Under the pieces are notes generated by a model, which made no database searches, was not told where the DNA came from, and saw only the letters and a list, made by a program, of their open reading frames with translations. A stretch of 9,965 nt of DNA, taken from positions 1-9,965 of the forward strand of contig JAFQNZ010000166.1 of the NCBI GenBank assembly GCA_017395715.1, given 5' to 3'. Source of the DNA: Clostridia bacterium. Its GTDB lineage: Bacteria; Bacillota; Clostridia; Oscillospirales; CAG-272. Positions 1 through 6,371 of this stretch are shown piece after piece. Both the position numbers and the translations under genes were made by a program. Numbering within the stretch: the stretch's first letter is position 1; each line of letters begins with the position of its first letter.

Positions 1-39
1 AAGCAGCATGCCGGTACGCAGCAGACGAACGGATTTCAT
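1..39 (-). CDS. 5' end of a leftward gene, probable exported protein (partial)
   Basis: On the minus strand a good ribosome binding site (GGAGG, complement of 46-50) lies 6 nt before an ATG at 39-37. The frame then stays open to the window edge and encodes MKSVRLLRTGMLL. The basic start (K, R, R) followed by hydrophobic residues fits the beginning of a signal peptide or first membrane helix, but 13 residues do not allow a family call. A second ATG at 43-41 lies only 2 nt from the ribosome binding site and is less likely. The gene is divergent from secA. Promoter-like sequences on the minus strand at 70-112 support real transcription in this direction. Confidence 0.5.
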   Translation of the reverse strand, partial: MKSVRLLRTGMLL

Positions 40-82
40 ACATTGCCTCCAAAATTCACATAACCTTCCATTATACGCACTC

Positions 83-112
83 ATCATACCACAAACTGGC
101 AGGCTTTGTAAA
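83..112 (-). promoter_or_regulatory. Probable SigA promoter for the leftward gene
   Basis: Read on the minus strand, TTTACA (complement of 107-112) is followed after 18 nt by TATGAT (complement of 83-88), preceded by TG-N as in an extended -10. A second -10-like TATAAT lies closer to the gene (complement of 70-75) but has a poor -35. Either could drive the leftward gene. The assignment rests on matches to consensus only. Confidence 0.45.
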
Positions 113-193
113 GCGCTGAATCGTTACCTGCAGGCAATGCCAGCGTGATGACGAAAGAAATTCAGAAAATCTATGGTATTTCTTCACAATTCA

Positions 194-202
194 TGTTATA
201 AT
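194..202 (+). promoter_or_regulatory. Extended -10 promoter for secA
   Basis: TG-T-TATAAT at 194-202 is a perfect -10 hexamer (197-202) with an extended -10 TG. There is no convincing -35: the hexamer at 17 nt spacing, near 174-179, is TGGTAT. Transcription would start near 209, leaving a leader of about 30 nt. A 7-bp inverted repeat (155-161 and 178-184) lies directly upstream. Confidence 0.6.
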
Positions 203-240
203 AGTTAGGAATGGACTCTTGAAAGGATGTAGGTTACACT

Positions 241-3000
241 ATGGGTTTGTTTACGAAACTTTTCGGCACCTATTCGGAACGCGAACTGAAGCGGGTACGC
301 CCGATCGCTGATCAGGTGCTTCGTTTGGAAGACAAATATAAAGCCATGAGCGATGAACAGCTGCAGGGCATGACGGCGGATTTTAAACAGCGTCTGGCAG
401 CCGGCACCGCCACGCTGGACACGCTGCTGCCGGAGGCATTTGCTGTTTGCCGTGAGGCTGCTGACCGCGTACTTGGACAGCGTCCGTTCCCGGTACAGAT
501 TATGGGCGGCATCATTCTGCATCAGGGACGCATTGCCGAAATGAAGACCGGTGAAGGCAAAACACTTGTGGCAACTCTTCCTGCGTATTTGAACGCTTTG
601 ACCGAAAAAGGCGTGCATATCGTCACCGTAAACGAATACCTTGCGCGCCTGGGTGCTGAGGAAATGGGCAGAGTGTACGGCTTTTTGGGGCTTACTACAG
701 GTCTTGTGGTACACGGACAGAGCCGCGAAGAAAAGCAAGCGGCGTACAACGCCGACATTACCTACGGCACGAACAACGAATTTGGCTTTGACTATCTGCG
801 TGACAACATGGTGGTTCACAAAGAATCGCTCTCGCAGAGAGGACATATTTTTGCCATTGTTGACGAGGTGGACTCGATTCTGATCGACGAAGCAAGAACC
901 CCTCTGATCATTTCGGGCGAGGGTGAAAAATCCACCGATATGTATCAAAGAGCTGATAGACTTGTGTCGCGTATGCGTCAGTTCCGCATCAAAGAAGTGG
1001 ATGCCAAGCAGACCACCGATAAACTTGAATCCGACCCCGATGCCGATTATATCGTAGAAGAAAAGGCACATTCGGTGGTGCTGACCGCCAAGGGTATTGC
1101 CCGCGTGGAAGAATTTTTCGGCATTGACAACTATTCCGACCCCGAAAACGCAACCATTGCCCATCACGTGAATCAGGCAATGCGCGCTTACGGCATTATG
1201 AAGCGCGACGTGGACTACGTGATCAAGGACGACGAGGTGTTGATCGTTGACTCCTTTACCGGCCGTATCATGCCGGGACGCCGTTTCTCAGACGGTTTGC
1301 ATCAGGCAATTGAAGCCAAGGAAAAGGTGGAAGTGAAAAAGGAAAACAGAACCCTTGCCACCATTACCTTCCAGAACTATTTCCGTATGTACAAAAAGCT
1401 TTCGGGTATGACCGGTACGGCTTTGACCGAGGACGAAGAATTCCGTGAGATCTACCGCCTTGACGTGGTGGAGATCCCCACCAATATGCCGATGATCCGT
1501 AAAGACCACGAGGACCAGGTGTATAAATCGATCGAAGGCAAGTACAATGCCATCATCAACCGCGTGATCGAGTGTCACGAAAAGGGACAGCCTGTGCTTG
1601 TGGGTACGGTTTCGATTGAAAAATCGGAGGAACTCTCGAAACGCTTGAAACAGCGCGGTATCAAGCACACCGTTTTGAACGCCAAGCATCACGAAAGAGA
1701 AGCTGAGATCGTTGCTATGGCGGGCAAAAAGGGAAGAGTGACCATTTCCACCAACATGGCAGGACGCGGTACCGACATTATGCTGGGCGGTAACGCCGAG
1801 TTTATGGCAAAGCAGCAAATGCGCAAGCTTTGCTACGAAGAAGACGTGATTGGTCTTGCGGTTGGCTCGTCGCTTTCGGTTTCTGACGAAGTGCTTGCCG
1901 CACGCGAAGTGTATAAGCAGCTCTTTGCACAGTATAAAGAAGAAATTGCTCCCGAAGCCGAAGAGGTTAAAAATGCGGGCGGTCTTTTCATCATCGGTAC
2001 CGAGCGCCACGAAAGCCGCCGTATCGACAACCAGCTTCGCGGCCGTTCGGGCCGTCAGGGCGACCCCGGTGAGAGCTGCTTCTATCTCTCGCTTGAAGAC
2101 GACCTCATGCGTCTGTTCGGCGCACAGCGCGTTGCCGGCATGGTGGACCGCGTGGGACTTTCGGAAGATCAGCCGATTGCCGCAAGTCTTTTGTCCGGCT
2201 CGATCGAGCGTGCGCAGAAGAACCTTGAGGAAATGAACTTCAGACGCAGAAAGAACGTTTTGTCTTACGACGACGTGATGAATCAGCAGAGAACCATCAT
2301 CTACGCACAGCGTAACGAAGTGCTTGACGGCAAGGATCTGCACGAAAAGATCATGAGCATGATCCGTCAGACGGTGGAGAGCGCGGTTTATACCTTCTGC
2401 TCGTCCGACAATCCTGCTGAATGGAATCTTGCCGCACTCAAAACGCATTTCTACGGCTATCTTCTCAAAGACGAAGACGTGGAATTTGACGAAGAGGTTC
2501 TTGCTGCAATGACCAAAGAGTCTTTCTGCGAAGCGCTTGTGGAAAAGGCGTTTGCCATCTACAAGGAAAAGGAAGTTATGTTCGGAGAAGAGAATATGCG
2601 CGAAATCGAGCGTATTTTCCTGCTTCGTCATGTTGACTCGCTTTGGATGGATCATATCGACGCGATGGAAGACTTGAAGAGCGGTATCAGCCTGAACGCT
2701 TATGCACAGAGAAACCCGGTTGACGAATACCGCATTCAGGGTGCGGATATGTTTGACGAAATGGTGGAAACCATCCGTGAGCGTACGGTGAGAACACTTC
2801 TTTCGCTTGTGAAGCGCGAAGAGCCGATCCGCCGCACCGAGGTGGCAAAACCGACGACAGCCGGCTTTGCAGGGGACGGCAATAAAGCGCCTGTGAAGAA
2901 AGCGCCCACGGTTCGCAAAGAACCCAAAGTCGGCGCAAACGATCCCTGCCCCTGCGGCAGCGGAAAGAAGTACAAAAAATGCTGCGGCGCAAGAGACTGA
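241..3000 (+). CDS. secA: Preprotein translocase ATPase SecA
   Basis: SecA is the ATPase motor that pushes unfolded preproteins through the SecYEG channel. The 919-residue product is full length. It begins with the usual amphipathic start (GLFTKLFG, then YSERELK). Walker A GEGKT is at 104-108 and Walker B DEVD at 208-211. The preprotein cross-linking region follows (about 230-370), with VDSFTGRIMPGRR at its end. NBD2 carries TNMAGRGTD (504-512) and the TERHESRRIDNQLRGRSGRQGD block (587-608). The helical scaffold includes SLWMDHIDAM. The C-terminus ends in a zinc-binding CPCGSGKKYKKCC motif (903-915). Compared with Bacillus subtilis SecA (about 840 residues), roughly 60 extra residues sit in NBD2 at about 517-578, a pattern I associate with clostridial SecA proteins. 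AAGGA at 223-227 and AGG at 231-233 precede the start. It is the first gene of a probable four-gene operon, and prfB, the usual Bacillus downstream neighbour, is absent. Confidence 0.98.
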   Translation: MGLFTKLFGTYSERELKRVRPIADQVLRLEDKYKAMSDEQLQGMTADFKQRLAAGTATLDTLLPEAFAVCREAADRVLGQRPFPVQIMGGIILHQGRIAEMKTGEGKTLVATLPAYLNALTEKGVHIVTVNEYLARLGAEEMGRVYGFLGLTTGLVVHGQSREEKQAAYNADITYGTNNEFGFDYLRDNMVVHKESLSQRGHIFAIVDEVDSILIDEARTPLIISGEGEKSTDMYQRADRLVSRMRQFRIKEVDAKQTTDKLESDPDADYIVEEKAHSVVLTAKGIARVEEFFGIDNYSDPENATIAHHVNQAMRAYGIMKRDVDYVIKDDEVLIVDSFTGRIMPGRRFSDGLHQAIEAKEKVEVKKENRTLATITFQNYFRMYKKLSGMTGTALTEDEEFREIYRLDVVEIPTNMPMIRKDHEDQVYKSIEGKYNAIINRVIECHEKGQPVLVGTVSIEKSEELSKRLKQRGIKHTVLNAKHHEREAEIVAMAGKKGRVTISTNMAGRGTDIMLGGNAEFMAKQQMRKLCYEEDVIGLAVGSSLSVSDEVLAAREVYKQLFAQYKEEIAPEAEEVKNAGGLFIIGTERHESRRIDNQLRGRSGRQGDPGESCFYLSLEDDLMRLFGAQRVAGMVDRVGLSEDQPIAASLLSGSIERAQKNLEEMNFRRRKNVLSYDDVMNQQRTIIYAQRNEVLDGKDLHEKIMSMIRQTVESAVYTFCSSDNPAEWNLAALKTHFYGYLLKDEDVEFDEEVLAAMTKESFCEALVEKAFAIYKEKEVMFGEENMREIERIFLLRHVDSLWMDHIDAMEDLKSGISLNAYAQRNPVDEYRIQGADMFDEMVETIRERTVRTLLSLVKREEPIRRTEVAKPTTAGFAGDGNKAPVKKAPTVRKEPKVGANDPCPCGSGKKYKKCCGARD

Positions 3001-3022
3001 CAGAAAGTAAAGGATAACATAA

Positions 3023-3688
3023 ATGGGTTTTGGCTTTCTTTTTTACGGCTTTCTCATGATGATCGAGCTTGGCATTGCCACCTCGGCGGAGTATGCCCTC
3101 AGCGTGGACGTTTTTCCCGATCTTGCGGGATACCTGTTCATGCTGACTGCCGCTTACCGACTTGAGCTGTATGCCAAGGGATTTGCAAGATTCAAAAAGT
3201 GGCTGCTTCCGCTTGTGGCGGTGGGTGCTTTGATCTACGGCGTAAGCATTCTTTCGCTGTTTGATATTAGCCCCGCTCTTTTGGAAAGCGCTTTGCACGG
3301 CTTGCAGTACGCCACCATCATCTTACAGCCGATTGCCTTCTTCTGCCTGTTTGGCGGTATTGTGGCACTTGCGTTGGAAGTGGAACTTCCGAATATTGCT
3401 TCGCGCGCAAAACTCCTTGCCGTGATCGGCTCGGCGTATTATGCGGCACAGCTTCTCTTTATGTTAGCGGAGGATCTTTCGCTTCCCGTGTTTGGCAGCT
3501 TTGTCGGTTTTTTGCGCTACGGGCTGATGATCGTGTGGCTGATCTTTGTGATCATGACAGAGTGGATGGTTTTCCAGTGCTATATGTATATCTGCTACGA
3601 GGGAGAGGAACGAATCACCCCCGAGGATGCGGCAAATCCGTTTGCCAAGTTTTTTAACAAAAATAAGAAAGGAAGGGGCGGCCGATAA
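3023..3688 (+). CDS. Unrecognised polytopic membrane protein, paralogue of the next gene
   Basis: I do not recognise a named family. The 221-residue product is strongly hydrophobic, with about five or six probable membrane segments (near 3-18, 30-46, 60-80, 95-119, 131-149 and 160-188). It ends in a charged, Lys/Arg/Gly-rich cytoplasmic-looking tail (about 193-221). The first 60 residues hold the motif VDVFPDLAGY (28-37), then a hydrophobic helix and a basic stretch (RFKKW). The same layout, VLPDAVGF, occurs at the start of the following protein, so the two are probably distant paralogues. The ATG is preceded by AAAGGA (3009-3014) at 8 nt spacing and lies 22 nt after the secA stop, with no terminator between, so co-transcription with secA is likely. 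No signal peptidase site or catalytic motif is visible. A role in export or envelope function would be guilt by association only. Confidence 0.85.
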   Translation: MGFGFLFYGFLMMIELGIATSAEYALSVDVFPDLAGYLFMLTAAYRLELYAKGFARFKKWLLPLVAVGALIYGVSILSLFDISPALLESALHGLQYATIILQPIAFFCLFGGIVALALEVELPNIASRAKLLAVIGSAYYAAQLLFMLAEDLSLPVFGSFVGFLRYGLMIVWLIFVIMTEWMVFQCYMYICYEGEERITPEDAANPFAKFFNKNKKGRGGR

Positions 3689-3709
3689 GCGGCGCTTGTG
3701 GGAAAGAGT

Positions 3710-5098
3710 ATGAAACTCGGTGCGATTATTGCAGGCTTATTCTTTTTGTTTAACCAGAATGTCAATTTGATCGACGTTTTACCCGATGCGGTCGGCTTTG
3801 GGCTGATTCTTTACGGCATCACGGCTTTTTCGCATATTCAAGTGCGTATGGCAGACGCGGCAAAAGCGCTTCGGATGCTGACGATCGTTGAACTTTGTAA
3901 GCTCGGCTCGCTCTATTTTTACAGTTTTTTCACCGGAGAAGATCAGCTTATGATCCTTCTCATTGCCATGGTATTTGCGGCGTTTGAGATCTTTTTCGCA
4001 TGGCAGGCCTTTTACCACTTATTTGGCGGCCTTGAAGACTTTGGAAACGCAGAAGAGCAGCCGAAAATGTTTGAAAAGATCAAAACGATCCGCATCTTTA
4101 CGCTGATTTTTATGATCGCAAAGTCGGTATTTGCGTTTCTGCCCGACCTCACCCTGCTTGACGATGCCCGTTACGGCATCGTTACAGGCACCGGCGTTGC
4201 GTCCTGGCAAGACTGGCGCGGTGTGTTCACGGTGTTTGCTTTCGTTTTGATCTTGGTGGTGGGCATTGTTTGGCTTGCCATGACGGTTTCGTTCTTCCGT
4301 GTGGTGAAGAAAGAAAAGGCTCTGCTCGATGTAATCAATACCCGCGCGGCGGCGTATTACAGTGAAACCGAATCCTTGATCTATCGCCACAGCATTTTGG
4401 CACTCAGCTTTTTGCTTTACGCGTTTGTGCTGTGTTTGGAACTCAAGATCGAAGGTTACAGCATTTTGCCCCCGATGATCTCGGCGGTTCTGTTCCTTGT
4501 GTTCTTTGTTTTGATGCGCCGCTTTTTCAAAAAGGAAGCGCTTATCGGCGTGATTTCGTCGGCTGCGTATTTTGTCACCTCGGGCATTTCCTTTATCATG
4601 CTGTATCTCTTTGCCGATAAGTATTACTTAGAAGATGCGGGATTTGGTTTTTCCGAAACAATCATTGAAGATATCGACGGCGTGTTTGAAATTTTTGACG
4701 AATATCTCACCATCAATCTGATCGTGGCGCTTTCGCAAATTGCGTTCTTCGTGATGATGCTCACGATCCTTCGTATCATGAAAAAGCTGATCGATGAGCA
4801 GGCAGGCTTGCCGAAAAGCATGGTGGAAGACAAAGACAAAACCGATGCCATGCGCTACCATGAAGAAAAAGCCGACCTTGATGCCAAAAAAGCCCTTCGC
4901 AAACCGCTTGTGGCTTTGTTTGTCTTCTCAATTCTCACTTCGCTTTCCTGCGCGGTGTTTCCCTTGCTGCAGGTCTATTTCCCCTCCTTTTTCACCATTG
5001 ACCTTGTGATCCGCGTGGTGTTTGTGGCAGTTGCCGCGGCGGCGGTTGCCAAGCTTCGCCAAGGCGTTAAGGTCAGGGGCGGACTTGACTTTGAATGA
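3710..5098 (+). CDS. Unrecognised large polytopic membrane protein, paralogue of the preceding gene
   Basis: This is a 462-residue, very hydrophobic protein with roughly ten probable membrane segments and no family I can name. Its N-terminal motif NLIDVLPDAVGF (19-30 from this start) followed by a long hydrophobic helix matches the start of the preceding gene. Weaker versions, SILPP before a helix (about 251-271) and YFPSF before a helix (about 423-448), suggest an internally repeated unit. A charged loop of about 45 residues (355-400) separates the last two helices from the rest. ATG 3710 was chosen because GGGAAAG (3700-3706) lies just upstream. An in-frame GTG at 3698 would add four residues, but its nearest ribosome binding site is about 20 nt away. 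It follows the previous stop by 21 nt and precedes the kinase gene by 28 nt. There are no catalytic motifs; transport, sensing or structural roles are all open. Confidence 0.85.
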   Translation: MKLGAIIAGLFFLFNQNVNLIDVLPDAVGFGLILYGITAFSHIQVRMADAAKALRMLTIVELCKLGSLYFYSFFTGEDQLMILLIAMVFAAFEIFFAWQAFYHLFGGLEDFGNAEEQPKMFEKIKTIRIFTLIFMIAKSVFAFLPDLTLLDDARYGIVTGTGVASWQDWRGVFTVFAFVLILVVGIVWLAMTVSFFRVVKKEKALLDVINTRAAAYYSETESLIYRHSILALSFLLYAFVLCLELKIEGYSILPPMISAVLFLVFFVLMRRFFKKEALIGVISSAAYFVTSGISFIMLYLFADKYYLEDAGFGFSETIIEDIDGVFEIFDEYLTINLIVALSQIAFFVMMLTILRIMKKLIDEQAGLPKSMVEDKDKTDAMRYHEEKADLDAKKALRKPLVALFVFSILTSLSCAVFPLLQVYFPSFFTIDLVIRVVFVAVAAAAVAKLRQGVKVRGGLDFE

Positions 5099-5126
5099 TT
5101 TTAACAGGCGAGAAGGTGTATCACAA

Positions 5127-5987
5127 ATGAGAAGTGTGAAACGAACCCTTTCGATTCAAGACATATCCTGCTTTGGCAGATGCTCTTTGACCGTGGCACT
5201 CCCCGTGCTTTCGGCAATGGGCATTGAAACTGCCATTTTGCCAACCGCCATTCTTTCCACGCACACAGGCGAGTTTAAGGGCTATACCTTTTGCGATCTG
5301 ACAAGCGAGATCCCGCCGATTACCGCACATTGGAAGAAAGAGGGCATTACATTTGATTCGATCGGAACCGGCTACCTTGGCTCGGATGAGCAGATCAACA
5401 CGGTTTCGGATATCATTGACAGCTTTGGCAAGGACGCTTTGATTTTCGTTGACCCCGTGATGGGCGACCATGGCAGACTCTATGCCGGCTTTGCGGATGA
5501 TTTTCCTGCGAAAATGGCGAAGCTGTGCGGCAAAGCCGACATCATTGTGCCGAATCTTACCGAAGCGGCTTTGCTTCTTGGCGAAGCGTATGTCTCGTCG
5601 GGCTACGATGAAGCGTATATTCACGGCGTTCTCCGCCGCCTGACAGACAAGCTCGGCTGTCCTGTGGCGGTTTTGACAGGGGTGGTATATGAGCCTACCC
5701 GTCAAGGGGCTGTGGCATACGATGCGCGAAACGATAGGTTTTACGAATATTTCGGGGAAAACATCCCTGCCACCTTTCACGGTACGGGGGATGTTTTCTC
5801 CTCCTCGCTGTGCGGTGCGTTGACACTGGGCGCCGAACTGACAGAGGCGATTGCCGTTGCGGTGGATTTTACATTGGATGCCATTCGCTATACCTTGCCC
5901 GAACGGGAAACCTATTGGTACGGCGTGAATTTTGAAAGTGCACTTTGCGATCTTGCCGCAAAAGCTAAGAAAATCAACAACAAATGA
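5127..5987 (+). CDS. pdxK: Pyridoxamine/pyridoxal kinase (ribokinase superfamily)
   Basis: This enzyme would phosphorylate pyridoxal, pyridoxine or pyridoxamine with ATP in the vitamin B6 salvage pathway, in the cytoplasm. The 286-residue product starts with SIQDISCFGRCS (9-20), the substrate-side motif of this group. It then has TAILSTHTG (40-48), VDPVMGDHGRLY (108-119), the VPNLTEA stretch (141-147) and the nucleotide-binding HGTGDVFSS (218-226), whose Asp222 is the expected catalytic base. The length is normal. ATG 5127 is preceded by AGAAGGTG (5111-5118). The same frame is open upstream to 5022, but that start lies inside the membrane protein gene and lacks family similarity. It is the last gene of the secA block and is followed directly by a hairpin terminator. 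Which B6 vitamer is preferred cannot be told from sequence. The functional link to the membrane proteins is unclear, and the grouping may be only positional. Confidence 0.93.
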   Translation: MRSVKRTLSIQDISCFGRCSLTVALPVLSAMGIETAILPTAILSTHTGEFKGYTFCDLTSEIPPITAHWKKEGITFDSIGTGYLGSDEQINTVSDIIDSFGKDALIFVDPVMGDHGRLYAGFADDFPAKMAKLCGKADIIVPNLTEAALLLGEAYVSSGYDEAYIHGVLRRLTDKLGCPVAVLTGVVYEPTRQGAVAYDARNDRFYEYFGENIPATFHGTGDVFSSSLCGALTLGAELTEAIAVAVDFTLDAIRYTLPERETYWYGVNFESALCDLAAKAKKINNK

Positions 5988-5990
5988 TGC

Positions 5991-6024
5991 TTTTGCTCAC
6001 CCGGTTCGGGTGAGCAAAGTTTTA
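5991..6024 (+). terminator. Hairpin terminator of the secA-pdxK block
   Basis: A perfect 12-bp stem (5992-6003 with 6007-6018, loop GTT) is followed by GTTTTA. The stem carries a GC core (CTCACCCG / CGGGTGAG) and starts 5 nt after the kinase stop codon. The T tract is short, so termination may be incomplete. No opposing gene is near, so the + orientation is the one that matters. Confidence 0.85.
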
Positions 6025-6070
6025 GGGTAGGATTTTTACATGAACCAATATTTGATTGCGTGAATGTAAA

Positions 6071-6161
6071 GTAGGGCTCACGTCTTGCTCCCGCCGCTTG
6101 ACAATCAAGTTTTGATAAGGCGTATTTGTTTGCTTGCGGCGGGAGCAAGCCCCCGCCCTAC
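6071..6161. repeat. Palindromic element 1, GTAGGG...CCCTAC ends (MITE/REP-like)
   Basis: The 91-bp element begins GTAGGG (6071-6076) and ends CCCTAC (6156-6161). Inside these ends a perfect 14-bp inverted repeat, CTTGCTCCCGCCGC (6084-6097) and GCGGCGGGAGCAAG (6136-6149), encloses a 38-bp AT-richer core. The 6-7 bp between end and stem do not pair (CTCACGT versus CCCCCG). The right arm can also fold alone, GGCGGG (6138-6143) with CCCGCC (6152-6157). No target-site duplication is obvious. It codes for nothing. A short non-autonomous mobile repeat or REP-like element is the best description; the family is inferred from structure, not from a match. Confidence 0.7.
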
Positions 6162-6222
6162 AAGTGTACGTGCGTTTGAATAAACAAAGGTGCGGAATAC
6201 AAAACGGAATTTTGTGAAACGC

Positions 6223-6330
6223 CGTAGGGGAGGATACCATCCTCCCGAAAACAAACGGATGCGGAAAACGATCAAAGAATGCTGCGCCATAGCCGTCGGT
6301 AACTGCGGGATGATGATATCCTCCCCTACG
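6223..6330. repeat. Palindromic element 2, CGTAGGGGAGGATA terminal inverted repeats
   Basis: A perfect 14-bp terminal inverted repeat, CGTAGGGGAGGATA (6223-6236) and its complement (6317-6330), bounds a 108-bp element. The left arm can instead form a local hairpin, GGGAGGAT (6228-6235) with ATCCTCCC (6239-6246), loop ACC. It shares the GTAGGG/CCCTAC ends and the GC-rich arm layout with element 1, but the arm sequence is different. It lies 61 bp downstream of element 1 and ends about 40 bp before the pseudouridine synthase start. It encodes no protein. Confidence 0.7.
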
Positions 6331-6371
6331 AATAGACATAGGCACATAGATTTTGATCTTTCGGAGTTGCT

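Larger units (their letters stand above)
5988..6371. other. 384-bp intergenic region with terminator and two palindromic repeats
   Basis: No credible gene was found here on either strand; short open frames have no ribosome binding site and run through the repeats. In order it holds the terminator of the upstream operon (5991-6024), a short A/T-rich stretch with a 7-bp inverted repeat (6035-6041 and 6064-6070), palindromic element 1 (6071-6161), a 61-bp spacer, palindromic element 2 (6223-6330), and the leader of the pseudouridine synthase gene. I could not find a convincing SigA promoter for the downstream operon. The only perfect -35 hexamer is TTGACA at 6098-6103 inside element 1, with a poor -10. 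Confidence 0.7.

Noticed and set aside
205..1167. Minus-strand open frame (320 codons) opposite the secA 5' part
   Set aside because: It lies almost wholly within secA, no family motif is visible, and its composition is typical of an antisense frame.
1288..2655. Long minus-strand open frame (455 codons) opposite secA
   Set aside because: It mirrors the codon pattern of secA, has no ribosome binding site at its start, and its translation is rich in His, Phe and Arg without any motif. It is a shadow of the real gene.
5022..5126. Upstream extension of the pyridoxamine kinase frame
   Set aside because: The ATG at 5022 lies inside the membrane protein gene and the extra 35 residues do not resemble the family. 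ATG 5127 has a proper ribosome binding site.
6071..6330. CRISPR array or toxin-antitoxin locus in the gap
   Set aside because: There are only two non-identical palindromes, with no regular direct repeats and spacers, and no small protein pair.
6022..6347. Short minus-strand and plus-strand frames in the 5988-6371 gap
   Set aside because: They run through the palindromic repeats, lack ribosome binding sites and show no protein-like composition.
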